The notes under the pieces: generated by a model
Seen by the model: only the letters and a program-made list of their open reading frames with translations
The model's database searches: none
Told to the model about the DNA's origin: nothing
Made by a program: the position numbers and the translations under genes
Assembly (NCBI GenBank): GCA_017621475.1
Contig: JAGATA010000029.1
Coordinates: 1 to 64,000 of the forward strand
Source: Clostridia bacterium
Lineage (GTDB): Bacteria; Bacillota; Clostridia; Oscillospirales; CAG-272
Length of the DNA stretch: 64,000 nt
Direction of reading: 5' to 3'
Part shown: positions 32,017-42,100 of the stretch, piece after piece
Position numbering within the stretch: the stretch's first letter is position 1
Layout of the letters: each line of letters begins with the position of its first letter

Positions 32017-33870
32017 ATGAAGAAAATTTTATCTCTTGCTTTGGCTCTCGCAATGTGCCTTATCTGTTTTGTAGGCTGTACACAGATAGAGGACGATGAT
32101 CCCAACGGCAAAGGCGCAAAGATCGATGTTTATATTGGTACAAAAGTATATGACCTCGATCCCGCTATTGCTTATACGGATGAGAGCACATCCAAGATCC
32201 TCAGCCTTATTTTCGAAGGTTTGATGAAAGTGGATGAAAACGGTAAACTCAGCAAAGCTCTTATGAAAGAGTATGAGGTTTCCGAAAATCACAAAACAGG
32301 TGTTACCGAAATGGATATCACCATCAATGAAACTTATTGGAGCGATGGCTCTCTTGTACAGACAAACGACCTTATCTACGCTTGGAAGCGTATCCTTGAT
32401 CCTACGTTTGACTCCCCTGCGGCTGCTATGCTTTTCTGCATCAAGGGTGCTTACGACCGTAAAATGGGTAACATAGGTGAAGACGATATCGGTATTTATT
32501 CCACAGCGAAAGATAAAATGACTATTGAGTTTGAGGACGGCGCAGACATTGATGAATTCCTCTACAGCCTTGCAAGCCTTGCGCTAGTTCCCGTTCGTGA
32601 AACGAAAGTAAAAACATACGCCGACACTTGGTCCAAAAAGAGCAGTGACCTTTCTACAAACGGAGCATTCAAGGTTAAGAAATTCTCCGGCAACGTTGGT
32701 GAAGAGATCATTCTTGAAAGAAGCACATACTACTACCTCTCTCAGCAGACAAACACGGAAGCTCTCGATAAGTATGTTACACCTTACCAAATCATCTTCC
32801 ACTATGCTGAACCCCTTGATAAGGGCGTAGTATATGCTCCCGATGCGGAAAAAGACATTATCTCTCTCGTATCCGAGGCAGAACTTTTCTACGTATCAAA
32901 TCTCACAGCATCGGTGCTCGGTAACTTCAAATCTTCCGATGTTAAATATAAGGATATTGCATCCACATATTCTTATTATTTCAATACAAGCTCCGCGATC
33001 GGTTCCAATGCCGCTGTAAGATACGCTCTGTCTATTGCGCTTGACAGAACAGCTATCGCAGATGCACTCGGAAACGGCTCCAAAGCGGCTACCGGTCTTA
33101 TTCCTTCTATGATCTTCAATACAAAGAAGGGTACATCTTTCCGTAAAGAAGGCGGTGACGTTCTTTCCGCTTCCGCTAATATAACAGCTGCACAGAACGC
33201 TCTTACAGAAGCAGGCGTAAACCCCGCAGATTATGAAGAAATCTATCTCTACTATATCAAAGACGTTGTAAACGACAGCTACCAGTCCGCTTCCACAGAA
33301 AACGGCTTTGGCTATATGAGCAAGGAAAAGACAGTTGCTACATATGCAAAACAGGCTTGGGAACAGCTCGGCTTTAAGGTTGTTCTTAAGGGTGTTACAG
33401 CAGAAGAACACGCAAAAGTTTATGCAAACGGTCGGTACGATGTTATCGGTCTTGACTACCAGATGATGTCCGCATACCCTGTATATGCACTTGCAGGCTT
33501 TGCTAAATCCTATAGCGGCAGAGTTTTGGAAACAGATACAACTTCCAACGTAACATATACAGCACTTCCTCACATTTCCGGTTATGAAAGCGAAGCATAC
33601 GATGCTCTTATCTCATCCGCTTTTGCGGCAGGCTCTCAGAAAGAAAAAGCTAAACTTCTCCACCAGGCAGAAGAGCTTCTTCTCAAGGACGCTCCCGTTG
33701 TTCCTGTGATCTTCAATTCCGAAGCTTACGTCACAAGCGGTCTTTCTGACCTTGAAACAAACTTCTGGGGCGCTACAGACTTCAAGAAGGCTTACCTCAA
33801 CAACTACGTTGAATATCTCGCTACAACAGTTGTGACAACTAATCCCGAAGACGAAAAAACAGCCGGCTAA
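32017..33870 (+). CDS. Oligopeptide ABC transporter substrate-binding lipoprotein
   Basis: A 617-residue extracellular binding protein of the SBP_bac_5 (OppA/DppA) family. A lipoprotein signal peptide ends at C21 (F-V-G-C), so the mature protein is lipid-anchored outside the membrane. The family start (IYVGTKVYDLDPAIAYTDES-like, LIFEGLMK, WSDGSLVQTNDLIYAWKR) and late paired motif for peptide binding are clear. Permease and ATPase genes are not adjacent; the gene has its own promoter and terminator, so it must work with a transporter encoded elsewhere. Codon use looks like that of a highly expressed gene. Confidence 0.88.
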   Translation: MKKILSLALALAMCLICFVGCTQIEDDDPNGKGAKIDVYIGTKVYDLDPAIAYTDESTSKILSLIFEGLMKVDENGKLSKALMKEYEVSENHKTGVTEMDITINETYWSDGSLVQTNDLIYAWKRILDPTFDSPAAAMLFCIKGAYDRKMGNIGEDDIGIYSTAKDKMTIEFEDGADIDEFLYSLASLALVPVRETKVKTYADTWSKKSSDLSTNGAFKVKKFSGNVGEEIILERSTYYYLSQQTNTEALDKYVTPYQIIFHYAEPLDKGVVYAPDAEKDIISLVSEAELFYVSNLTASVLGNFKSSDVKYKDIASTYSYYFNTSSAIGSNAAVRYALSIALDRTAIADALGNGSKAATGLIPSMIFNTKKGTSFRKEGGDVLSASANITAAQNALTEAGVNPADYEEIYLYYIKDVVNDSYQSASTENGFGYMSKEKTVATYAKQAWEQLGFKVVLKGVTAEEHAKVYANGRYDVIGLDYQMMSAYPVYALAGFAKSYSGRVLETDTTSNVTYTALPHISGYESEAYDALISSAFAAGSQKEKAKLLHQAEELLLKDAPVVPVIFNSEAYVTSGLSDLETNFWGATDFKKAYLNNYVEYLATTVVTTNPEDEKTAG

Positions 33871-33881
33871 TTGAATAGTAT

Positions 33882-33913
33882 AAAAAACTTCCCTTGCAAA
33901 AGGGAAGTTTTTT
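33882..33913 (+). terminator. Intrinsic terminator
   Basis: AAAAAACTTCCCTT-GCAA-AAGGGAAGTTTTTT just after the lipoprotein stop. Confidence 0.85.
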
Positions 33914-33961
33914 CGTTTTTCTTAAGGAATTGTAAACAATTTTCGGAGTTGATTTATGAGA

Positions 33962-33991
33962 TTGACAAAGTTTTCTTCCTTGATATATAAT
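33962..33991 (+). promoter_or_regulatory. Promoter for the serine hydrolase gene
   Basis: Consensus TTGACA (33962-33967) and TATAAT (33986-33991) with an 18-bp spacer. Confidence 0.75.
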
Positions 33992-34045
33992 TGTAATAGA
34001 AGCAGGCTATAATTTATTTTGAGCAAAAGGAGCAGGAGGTTTGTT

Positions 34046-35803
34046 ATGAATCTTAATGTTATAAATCGTTTGGCGACCCACGTAACAAATTTTATGGATT
34101 CTAAGTGTGCTACCGTTCCGATAATAGAAACGTTACCGCAGAAGCCGGAAATAAAGATAACGGGCATCAAAAACGGATTTGAGCGTGTTGCCCCAGAGGA
34201 AATGGGCGTCTCTTCCGAGACTATACGCGGATATATAGAAAAAATCGTGGCTGACAAAAGTCTTAATATGCACAATATAATGATACTTCGCGGCAATAAA
34301 GTTATTTTTGAATGCAGTTTCGGCGGTCAGGATATAACGGTGCCGAAGATGACGTTTTCTGCGTGCAAGAGCATTACATCCATAGCCATAGGTATGCTTA
34401 TTGATGAAGGTAAACTTTCACTTTCCGAACGCGCCGCGGATATTTTTGAAGACAGAATAAGCGTTATAGATAAGCTCCGTACATCCGATATAACCGTGCG
34501 CGACCTTCTTACTATGCAGACGGGTATTGTATTTAATGAAGCGGAGTCCTTTGCAAGCACGAACTGGCTCAAAAGCTTTTTCTCTTCCGCAACAAACGCA
34601 AAGCCCGGAACGGAATTTTCGTATAATAGTCTTAACACATATATACTTTCCGCGATAGTTTATAAAAAGAGCGGAAAGCACCTTTCCGAATATTTAAAAG
34701 AACGTCTTTTTGACCCGCTCGGAATTACCGATATAGCTTGGGAAAAATGTCCGATGGGTGTTGAAAAAGGCGGATGGGGGCTCTATATACGCCCCGAAGA
34801 TATGGCGAAGATCGGCGTTCTTGTGCTGAACGGTGGGGTTTGGGACGGCAAACGCCTTGTTTCGAAAGAATATCTTGATGATGCAACAACGGCTCACGCA
34901 AAAGTTCCGCTTGATGCGGGCGCGTTCAACTATGGTTATCAAATATGGGTGGGCAGGGAAACGGATACGTTTCTCTTTAACGGAATGTTGGGGCAAAACG
35001 TCCTCTGCTTCAAAAACAACGGAATCACCATAGTTTCCAATGCAGGCAACGGAGAGCTTTTCCAACAGAGCAATTATTACGATATAACGCTCACAACTTT
35101 TTCAAAAATCTTTCCTGAAAAAATACCTCAGGATAAGATAGAGCAAATGAAGCTTGCAAGGCTTAAAAAGACCTTGGCGTTCGGCGGAGGAAAGACGCGC
35201 CTTGCAAGTAAAGCAAAGATTTTTGCTTCTCTTGAAAAGCTTTTTTACGGAAGTTTTGATACGGATGATGCGGATGCACCATCTTTCGGGCTTATGCCGG
35301 CAATACTTCAGGTTTCACAAAATAATTATACCAAGGGAACAAAGCATATAAACTTTGCTCTTGATAAGGAAGCGTGTGCGGTAAATATAACTTTTGAAGA
35401 AAATGATGAAACGCATAATTTCCGCGCAGGGCTTATGTCGGGAGAGAAAACAGAGCTTTATTTTCACGGGGAAAAGTTTACCGTTTGTGCTTTTGCAAGG
35501 TATGCGCAAGACGAGGATATGCGCCCTGTGCTTGTTGTGAGAATAGATTTCATTGAAACTCCGTGCTCTCGCATTATGAAGTTCTTTTTTGAAGACAATG
35601 AAATGATCTGCGTTGCAGAGGAAGATCCCGGTGCCGGATTTGTGGCGAAGTGTGCAAACGACATATTGGGCGAGGCTCTGGACAATAAATTTGTGGCTCT
35701 TATAGCGAGCAAGATGGATAAAGATTACTTTACCTATAAATTTGAAAAGATAATGGCACCGCATATTCATTTTATAAGAAAAGCCGTTATTTCAACAGAA
35801 TAA
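34046..35803 (+). CDS. Beta-lactamase-related serine hydrolase
   Basis: A 585-residue protein with a class C beta-lactamase/esterase fold in its first 350 residues. The catalytic SxxK is S105-A-C-K108, and the second motif is Y193-N-S within FSYNSLNTY. Such domains act as esterases, amidases or D-peptidases; the substrate is not predictable here. There is no signal peptide, so it appears cytosolic. The C-terminal 230 residues are an unrecognised beta-rich extension. ATG 34046 is chosen because GGAGG lies 6 bases upstream, and the earlier start at 34019 lacks a site. Single gene with its own promoter and terminator. Confidence 0.82.
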   Translation: MNLNVINRLATHVTNFMDSKCATVPIIETLPQKPEIKITGIKNGFERVAPEEMGVSSETIRGYIEKIVADKSLNMHNIMILRGNKVIFECSFGGQDITVPKMTFSACKSITSIAIGMLIDEGKLSLSERAADIFEDRISVIDKLRTSDITVRDLLTMQTGIVFNEAESFASTNWLKSFFSSATNAKPGTEFSYNSLNTYILSAIVYKKSGKHLSEYLKERLFDPLGITDIAWEKCPMGVEKGGWGLYIRPEDMAKIGVLVLNGGVWDGKRLVSKEYLDDATTAHAKVPLDAGAFNYGYQIWVGRETDTFLFNGMLGQNVLCFKNNGITIVSNAGNGELFQQSNYYDITLTTFSKIFPEKIPQDKIEQMKLARLKKTLAFGGGKTRLASKAKIFASLEKLFYGSFDTDDADAPSFGLMPAILQVSQNNYTKGTKHINFALDKEACAVNITFEENDETHNFRAGLMSGEKTELYFHGEKFTVCAFARYAQDEDMRPVLVVRIDFIETPCSRIMKFFFEDNEMICVAEEDPGAGFVAKCANDILGEALDNKFVALIASKMDKDYFTYKFEKIMAPHIHFIRKAVISTE

Positions 35804-35819
35804 TAACCGAATATTGGGA

Positions 35820-35849
35820 AAAAGGGGAAGCTTTGCTTCTTCTTTTTTT
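35820..35849 (+). terminator. Intrinsic terminator
   Basis: GGGGAAGC-TTTG-GCTTC-type hairpin with TTTTTTT, 17 bp after the serine hydrolase stop. Confidence 0.65.
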
Positions 35850-35906
35850 CGTCGGTTAGTTGCGGCTACATTTTTTTGTTTTCAGCAAAAAAATGTAAAA
35901 AAACTA

Positions 35907-35935
35907 TTGACAAATTGATGTAACGGTGGTAAAGT
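35907..35935 (+). promoter_or_regulatory. Promoter for feoA
   Basis: TTGACA (35907-35912), 17-bp spacer, TAAAGT (35930-35935). Two inverted repeats lie just downstream. Confidence 0.7.
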
Positions 35936-35944
35936 ATTTATGAA

Positions 35945-35993
35945 GTTAGTGCAAGCTAACTTTTCCGCAGAGTGTTGGTTAGCCTCTGCTAAT
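35945..35993. promoter_or_regulatory. Two metal-repressor-like operators upstream of feoA
   Basis: GTTAG-N6-CTAAC (35945-35960) and GTTAG-N6-CTAAT (35978-35993), centres 33 bp apart (three helical turns), lie right after the -10 box. The half-sites recall DtxR/MntR-family operators (TTAGG/GTTAG...CTAAC). A ferrous-iron-loaded repressor binding here would shut off feoA when iron is plentiful. Confidence 0.6.
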
Positions 35994-36025
35994 TCATTTA
36001 GTAAATATATCGGGAGATAATGAAA

Positions 36026-36244
36026 ATGAATTTAACTGCTGCGATTGAAGGAAAAGAGTACATCGTTCAGAGAATAGAGACTGATGATGAAGAACTTGAT
36101 GCGTTTTTGTTCTCTTTGGGATGTTACAGCGGTGAAGCTATTACTGTAATTGCGAAAAGAAAAAGCGGTTGCGTTGTTTCCATAAAAGATGGAAGATATA
36201 ATATAGATATGCAGCTTGCGGAAGCGATTATTGTTAAGGAATAA
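36026..36244 (+). CDS. feoA: FeoA ferrous iron transport accessory protein
   Basis: A 72-residue FeoA with an SH3-like beta-barrel. FeoA proteins assist the FeoB ferrous iron channel at the cytoplasmic face. Family features are the central L-x-S-L-G-C-Y-S-G-E motif and the final short segment ending MQLAEAIIVKE. ATG 36026 gives a 9-base gap from GGGAG; an ATG at 36020 is only 3 bases away and less likely. A terminator separates it from feoB, so the two are not simply cotranscribed. Confidence 0.88.
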   Translation: MNLTAAIEGKEYIVQRIETDDEELDAFLFSLGCYSGEAITVIAKRKSGCVVSIKDGRYNIDMQLAEAIIVKE

Positions 36245-36274
36245 GTTTGCACCAAAATCTTCAACTTTTGAATT

Positions 36275-36306
36275 AAAAAAAGTAACAAATGAGAGTTACT
36301 TTTTTT
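36275..36306 (+). terminator. Terminator or attenuator between feoA and feoB
   Basis: AAAAAAGTAAC / GTTACTTTTTTT hairpin with an 8-nt loop, 30 bp after feoA. A third operator-like repeat follows at 36318. Confidence 0.7.
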
Positions 36307-36317
36307 AAAACGATCGG

Positions 36318-36333
36318 GTTAGCAAAGCCTAAC
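36318..36333. promoter_or_regulatory. Third GTTAG-N6-CTAAC operator, upstream of feoB
   Basis: The same half-sites and spacing as the two operators before feoA. It lies 12 bp past the terminator and 79 bp before the feoB start, suggesting independent iron control of feoB. Confidence 0.6.
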
Positions 36334-36411
36334 TGCGTTTTACGTATTTTCACAGCTCGAGTCTGTAAAAATAAATTTTATTTTATATATTTACTTTAGG
36401 AGGATACAAAG

Positions 36412-38463
36412 ATGAGAATTGCCTTAACGGGTAATCCTAACAGCGGTAAGACTACTATGTACAATGCTTTGACCGGCAGAAACGAAAAGGTCGGAAACTG
36501 GGCAGGCGTTACCGTTGAAAAGAAAACTCACCCTATCAAAAAGAGCTTTTACAAAGGAGAAACGGAGCTTATTGCGGTTGACCTTCCCGGTGCATACTCT
36601 ATGTCGCCCTTTACTTCCGAGGAAAGCATAACAAGCGCTTACGTTAAGAACGAAAAACCCGATGTTATCATAAACATCGTTGATGCTACGAACTTGAGCC
36701 GTAGCTTGTTCTTCACAACGCAGCTTTTGGAGCTTGGAATTCCCGTTGTTGTTGCGCTCAACAAAGCAGATCTTAACCAAAAGAAAGAAACAAAGATAGA
36801 CACAGCGCTTCTTTCCGAAAAACTCGGATGTCCTGTTGTGGAAACAACATCTACTAAGGGAGACGGACTTAAAAAAGTTGTTGAAGCTGCTGTTGATGCT
36901 GCGGGAAAACCTCAATCCGCGCCTTATGTTCAGGGCGATATCGATCTTACAGACAAAGCTGTTGTTGAAGCAGCGGACAGAAAACGCTTCGATTTCGTAA
37001 ACGGAATCGTATCTTCTGTTGAAACACGTAAAGTATTAACAAAAGAGAAGAATTTTCAGGATAAGATCGATGCTGTTCTTACGAATAAATGGATAGGTAT
37101 CCCGATTTTCGCGCTTGTTATGTGGGCTGTGTTCTGGATATCACAGGCGGGTCCCGGTGCTTGGTTTGCAGAGGGTTATGACCTTTCAAACGGATACCAT
37201 ATTTGGGGCCTTGTTGACTGCATCGGTTGGTTCAAAGAAATCGTTGCCGGATGGATGTCCGGTGCTCACGAAATACTTCAAGCTATCATTCTTGAAGGTA
37301 TTATAGAGGGCGTTTCCGCGGTTGTTGGCTTCCTCCCTCTCGTAATGGTAATGTACTTCCTTATCGCTCTCCTTGAAGACTGCGGCTATATGGCTCGTGC
37401 AACTATTGTTCTCGACCCTATTTTCAAAAAGGTCGGTCTTTCCGGTAAATCCGTTATCCCCTTTATCATTGGTACAGGTTGTGCTATCCCCGGTGTTATG
37501 GCTTGCCGTACGATCAGAAATGAACGTGAACGCAGAGCAACGGCAATGCTCACACCATTTATGCCTTGCGGCGCGAAGCTTCCTGTTATATCTCTGTTTG
37601 CGGGCGCATTTTTTGAAAATGCCGAATGGGTAGGCGTAACGATGTATTTCGCCGGTATTATCCTTATTCTTCTCTGCGCTCTTCTTGTTAACAGCCTCAC
37701 AGGTCACAAGGTAAGAAAATCCTTCTTCATTATCGAACTTCCGGAATACAAAGCTCCTTCTTTTTGGCTTGCATTCAAGTCTATGTGCCAGAGAGGTTGG
37801 GCTTACATAGTAAAAGCAGGTACGATCATTCTCGTATGTAACTTTGTTGTTTATATGATGCAGACATACGGCTGGAACTTACGGGCTGTTGAAGACCCTG
37901 CAAATTCTATTCTTGCAACAATAGCAACTCCCTTTGCTTACATATTCGCTCCTATCGTTGGCGTTGTTCTCTGGCAGCTTGCTGCTGCGACACTTACAGG
38001 CTTCATCGCTAAGGAATGCGTAGTTTCCACTCTTGCAACTGTATTTATGTTTGAAACTCTTATCAATGAAGATCTTGAACTTATCGAAGGCGCAACTATC
38101 GGCTCTGCTCAGTTCGGCGGTATTACAGCTGTTGCGGCTCTTGCGTTCCTTATGTTCAACCTCTTTACACCTCCTTGCTTTGCAGCTATCGGTGCCATGA
38201 ACTCCGAAATGAAGAGTGCTAAGTGGCTCTGGGCAGGTATCGGCCTTCAGTTTGCGGTAGGCTATTCCGTTGGTTTCCTCGTATTCTTCTTCGGCACACT
38301 CTTCACAGGTGGCTCTTTCGGTGCCGTTTGGATGCCTATCGTTGGTTGGGCTCTCGTGCTCGGTATTGCTGCTGTATTCACAGCTCTTATCATCAGAAAG
38401 AATAAAAACCTTAAAGCAGAATATGCTCTTAACGGTGTTTCCAAAGCAAGCGTTAAAGCTTAA
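36412..38463 (+). CDS. feoB: FeoB ferrous iron transporter
   Basis: A 683-residue ferrous iron uptake protein. The N-terminal G domain (about 1-165) has P-loop GNPNSGKT (7-14), DLPGAYS and NKAD. A helical spacer leads to the membrane part (about 220-680) with two Gate repeats, including the conserved I-G-T-G-C-A-I-P-G and PFMPCGAKLPV segments whose cysteines line the proposed iron path. The ribosome site is GGAGG. The start is adjacent to an operator resembling those before feoA, and the small Cys-rich membrane peptide gene follows after 8 bp. Confidence 0.96.
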   Translation: MRIALTGNPNSGKTTMYNALTGRNEKVGNWAGVTVEKKTHPIKKSFYKGETELIAVDLPGAYSMSPFTSEESITSAYVKNEKPDVIINIVDATNLSRSLFFTTQLLELGIPVVVALNKADLNQKKETKIDTALLSEKLGCPVVETTSTKGDGLKKVVEAAVDAAGKPQSAPYVQGDIDLTDKAVVEAADRKRFDFVNGIVSSVETRKVLTKEKNFQDKIDAVLTNKWIGIPIFALVMWAVFWISQAGPGAWFAEGYDLSNGYHIWGLVDCIGWFKEIVAGWMSGAHEILQAIILEGIIEGVSAVVGFLPLVMVMYFLIALLEDCGYMARATIVLDPIFKKVGLSGKSVIPFIIGTGCAIPGVMACRTIRNERERRATAMLTPFMPCGAKLPVISLFAGAFFENAEWVGVTMYFAGIILILLCALLVNSLTGHKVRKSFFIIELPEYKAPSFWLAFKSMCQRGWAYIVKAGTIILVCNFVVYMMQTYGWNLRAVEDPANSILATIATPFAYIFAPIVGVVLWQLAAATLTGFIAKECVVSTLATVFMFETLINEDLELIEGATIGSAQFGGITAVAALAFLMFNLFTPPCFAAIGAMNSEMKSAKWLWAGIGLQFAVGYSVGFLVFFFGTLFTGGSFGAVWMPIVGWALVLGIAAVFTALIIRKNKNLKAEYALNGVSKASVKA

Positions 38464-38471
38464 TTAAAATT

Positions 38472-38666
38472 ATGATCAAAAATATCATTATAATAGCTGT
38501 TATCGTGCTTATAGTCGGCGGTGCCCTCGCCTATATAATTAAAGCAAAGAAAAGCGGTAAAAAATGCATAGGCTGCCCCGACAGTGGCTCTTGCGGCAAA
38601 TCTTGTTGCGGGGCAGGTAATAGCGAACACTCTTGTTGTTGCGGGGGCAAATCAGAGGAAAAATAA
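38472..38666 (+). CDS. FeoB-associated Cys-rich membrane protein
   Basis: A 64-residue protein with one N-terminal membrane helix (about 3-24) and a cytosolic tail containing about nine cysteines in C-x2-C, C-x3-CC and CCC patterns. This composition and its position right after feoB match the FeoB-associated Cys-rich family, thought to take over the FeoC role of helping FeoB or handling Fe(II). It starts 8 bp after the feoB stop and is almost certainly cotranscribed. Confidence 0.88.
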   Translation: MIKNIIIIAVIVLIVGGALAYIIKAKKSGKKCIGCPDSGSCGKSCCGAGNSEHSCCCGGKSEEK

Positions 38667-38692
38667 CACTCTTTTCGTGTGCAAATTCTCCG

Positions 38693-38729
38693 AAAAAACT
38701 CCCTGTGGTATTCCACAGGGAGTTTTTTT
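38693..38729. terminator. Bidirectional intrinsic terminator
   Basis: AAAAAACTCCCTGTGG-TATT-CCACAGGGAGTTTTTTT between the convergent feo operon and spoIIID. Confidence 0.88.
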
Positions 38730-38730
38730 G

Positions 38731-38988
38731 CTATACTTCCTTTATGTTTATATATTTCTGCTTCGTAGCTTCGCCGCCGCGCATATGGCGTTCTGCTTTG
38801 TTTTTGTCAAGAACCGCGCGGACCTCGTCGAAAAGAGCCTTGTTAAGCTTTTCAAGGCGTTCTGTAACATCTTTATGTACGGTTGATTTTGATATGCCGA
38901 ATTTTTTAGCCGCCGAGCGAACGGTAGCGCCGTTTTCCGCTATGTATGAGCCAAGCGAAAGCGCTCTTTCTTCCACCGAACCTTTCAA
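38731..38988 (-). CDS. spoIIID: Sporulation transcription factor SpoIIID
   Basis: An 85-residue mother-cell regulator that, in sporulating Firmicutes, activates or represses sigma-E and sigma-K period genes. The helix-turn-helix (TVRSAAKKFGISKSTVHKD) and the basic C-terminal region with RHMRGGEATKQKY match the family. Translation starts at TTG 38988, since GGGAGG is 8 bases upstream; the frame stays open to an ATG at 39078, but those residues have no counterpart in SpoIIID. Its presence argues that the organism forms endospores. It is divergent from addA. Confidence 0.93.
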   Translation of the reverse strand: MKGSVEERALSLGSYIAENGATVRSAAKKFGISKSTVHKDVTERLEKLNKALFDEVRAVLDKNKAERHMRGGEATKQKYINIKEV

Positions 38989-39129
38989 GGTAAATTCCTC
39001 CCATATTTCAGATACTGTAGAAATATATGATGTGAGAGAGGAGTTTATGAATATTGCAGGCGCAAATTCAGTTGACATAACTTCAAATAATTATTATAAT
39101 AAATATATATTATTTTAACGGAGGCAGAA

Positions 39130-42100
39130 ATGGCGGAAAAAATACAATGGACACCGAGCCAGCAAAGCGCAATAGAGGCGCGCGGTTGCTCACTTGCCGT
39201 TTCTGCAGCGGCGGGTTCTGGCAAGACGGCGGTGCTCACCCAGAGAATAATAGAGAAACTGATGGGCGGCGCGGATATTTCTCGTTTGCTTGTCGTAACT
39301 TTTACAAACGATGCGGCGGCAGACCTGCGCGAAAAGATTCGCTCGGCACTTTCCGCGTCTCTTATTGAATTTCCCGAGTCAACGCATCTTTCGCGCCAGC
39401 TTGTAAAGCTTTCGGGCTCGAAAATAAGCACGATAAGCAGCTTTTGCCTCTCCCTTGTAAAAGCGAATTTTCAGCTTGCATCTCTCCCGTCCGATTTCTC
39501 CGTGCTTTCGGACACGCAGGACGTGCTCCTTCGCAAAAACGTGGCGGATGAGCTTATTTCTGATTTCTTTTTCGGAAGGGTAGAGAAGGATGAAGCGAAT
39601 ATCGCGGATTTTTCCGCGTTTGCGGACACGTTCGGTAAGCCCGGCGACGATGAAGCGCTTTCCGAGGCGGTCTCCCATATATACGATAAACTTTCAAGCA
39701 CGGCACGATTTATTGAAACCTTGAAGGATCAAATAGACGAGCTTTCGGTATCGGGCGTGGATTTTGCTAATACGAAATTCGGCAAGTCCGTCCTTTCGTA
39801 TATAGATAAAATGTGCGCTCATTACGTCGGCATTTTCGATGCTATGGCAGAATACGCATCTGAGCATGATGAGGTCATGGGCTACGTTCCTGCATTTGCG
39901 GATGATGCTTCTTTCCTTGAAGATATACGGCACAAAATCGTGGCAAGGCGCGGATTTGAAGAGATACGTACCTCTTTCCTCGGTCACGATTTTGTAAAGC
40001 TTGGCAGAGTGCCGCGCGGTTACGTTCCGACGCCGGAGGTCGCTTTCTTCCGCGAAGCGCGAGATGATTTTAAAGCAGAGTACAAAAAGCTTTGCGAGGA
40101 TATATTTGTTTTCGGCGCGGATGCTTCCGAAAAGGGGCGCGAGATGCTTCGCATGTCGCTTTGCGATCTCTATGAGTTTATGAAGCTCTATAAGCGCCGC
40201 TTGGATGAGCAGAAGCGCGAACGCCACGCAATATCCTTTTCCGATATAGAGCATAAGGCTCTTGCGCTCACGGTTTCGGAGGATGGCTCGCCCACGCCGC
40301 TTGCGCTTGCTATGCAGGAAGATTTTGACGAAATTTATATAGATGAATATCAAGATACAAACGAGGTGCAGGACCGCATATTCTGCTCCCTTGCAAAAGG
40401 GAACAACCGCTTTGTCGTTGGCGATATAAAACAGTGCATCTACGCTTTCAGAAGTGCGGACCCCTCCATTTTCGAGCATCTTATCGGCGCGAGCGAAAAA
40501 TATTCCGCGGAAAACACGGCGGAAAAGCAAAAGGTATTCCTTTCCCAAAACTTCCGTTCCACGGACGAGATATTGGAGTTTTCCAACGCCGTGTTCGAGC
40601 TTCAAATGCAGCGCGGCGGCATTATGGCTTATGGCGCGGACGAGCGCCTTTACGGCACGGGCAAACACGCACAGCGTGTTCATGTTGCCGTTTGCTTAAA
40701 AGAGCTTGGCGAGGAAACGGAGCCGGAGGCGGAATACGTTGCTAAAAAAATTTCGCAGCTTATAAAAAGCGGAAAAAAGCGAGATGGCTCCCCCATACAG
40801 CCTTCCGATATAGTTATAATTCTTCGCTCGGTCAAAAACCGTGCGCCTACATTTAAAGCGCAACTTGAAAAGCAAGGTGTCCCGTGTGAGGATCTTGCGA
40901 CACAGGCTTTCTTCGAAAGCCCGGAGGTATTGCTTGTTGTGTCCCTCCTTAACGTGATAGACAACCCTGCGCGCGACATATACCTTGCGGCAACGCTTAA
41001 AAGCCCGCTGTACGGCGTAACACTTGAAGAGCTTGTTTATATACGAAGATACAGCAAAGAGGGAACTCTTTTTGATGCTTTGAGAAAATTTACGGAAGAA
41101 AAAAACTTTTCAAAAGGCAAGCGCTTCCTTTCGGATTATGAAAAATACCGTGAATGTGCGCGCACAAAGCCGTGCGACGAGCTTATATGGCAGATATACC
41201 TTGAAAAAGAGATACTCTCTCTGGTTGCCGTGTCAGACGATAACGCACAGCGAGAGGCGGCGCGCGCAAACCTTATTCAGCTATACAATTACGCACGCTC
41301 GTTTTCGGGCAGTGCTTTTAGGGGCGTGTATGATTTTCTTTCTTTTATTTCCGATGTTATTGAGGATGGAACGAAGATAGACATACCCGGCTCCACCGCT
41401 TCCGCAAACGCAGTGCGGATAATTACCTCCCACCAATCTAAAGGTTTGGAATACCCTGTTTGCTTTGTAAGCGCTTGCGGCGCATCGCTTAATAAGCGCG
41501 ATGCCGCGGCGGACACCATAATCGATAAGGAACTTGGCATAGTTCCCAAAATTGCGGTGAATTACGGCCTTGAGCGCGTTAATACGCCGCAAAGGGCGGC
41601 GGCTTCGTTTAAAATAGCCCGTTCCGCCTGCGAAGAGGAGCTTCGCGTGCTTTACGTTGCCTTGACCCGTGCAAAGGAAATGCTTTTCGTCACGGGAGAG
41701 GTAAGCGGCAAGGTGGAAGAAAATCGCGAAAAATACGATATACTTCCCGAATACGGAACACCGTATTTTGCGCTCAAGGAAAGGTTTTTCTCACCTTACA
41801 GCGCGCTTGATTCCAAAAATTATCTTGAAATGATACTCCCTGCTGTTGCGGGAAGAACTGATCTTTGTACGGCGGAAATATATACTCACACAGAGGACGA
41901 GCAAACAGCTCCCGTTTCTTACGAAAAAACGGTGGGGGAAACATCCGAAATAAATTATTATGCGGCAAAAAAGATGATAGAGGAGCGTTTTTCCTTTGTT
42001 TATCCGAATGCGGCGCTTTCCGATGTTCCGACCAAGCTTTCCGTTTCTCGCCTTTACCCCGATGTACTCGATGAGCACGACACGTCGGCAGAGCTTGAAG

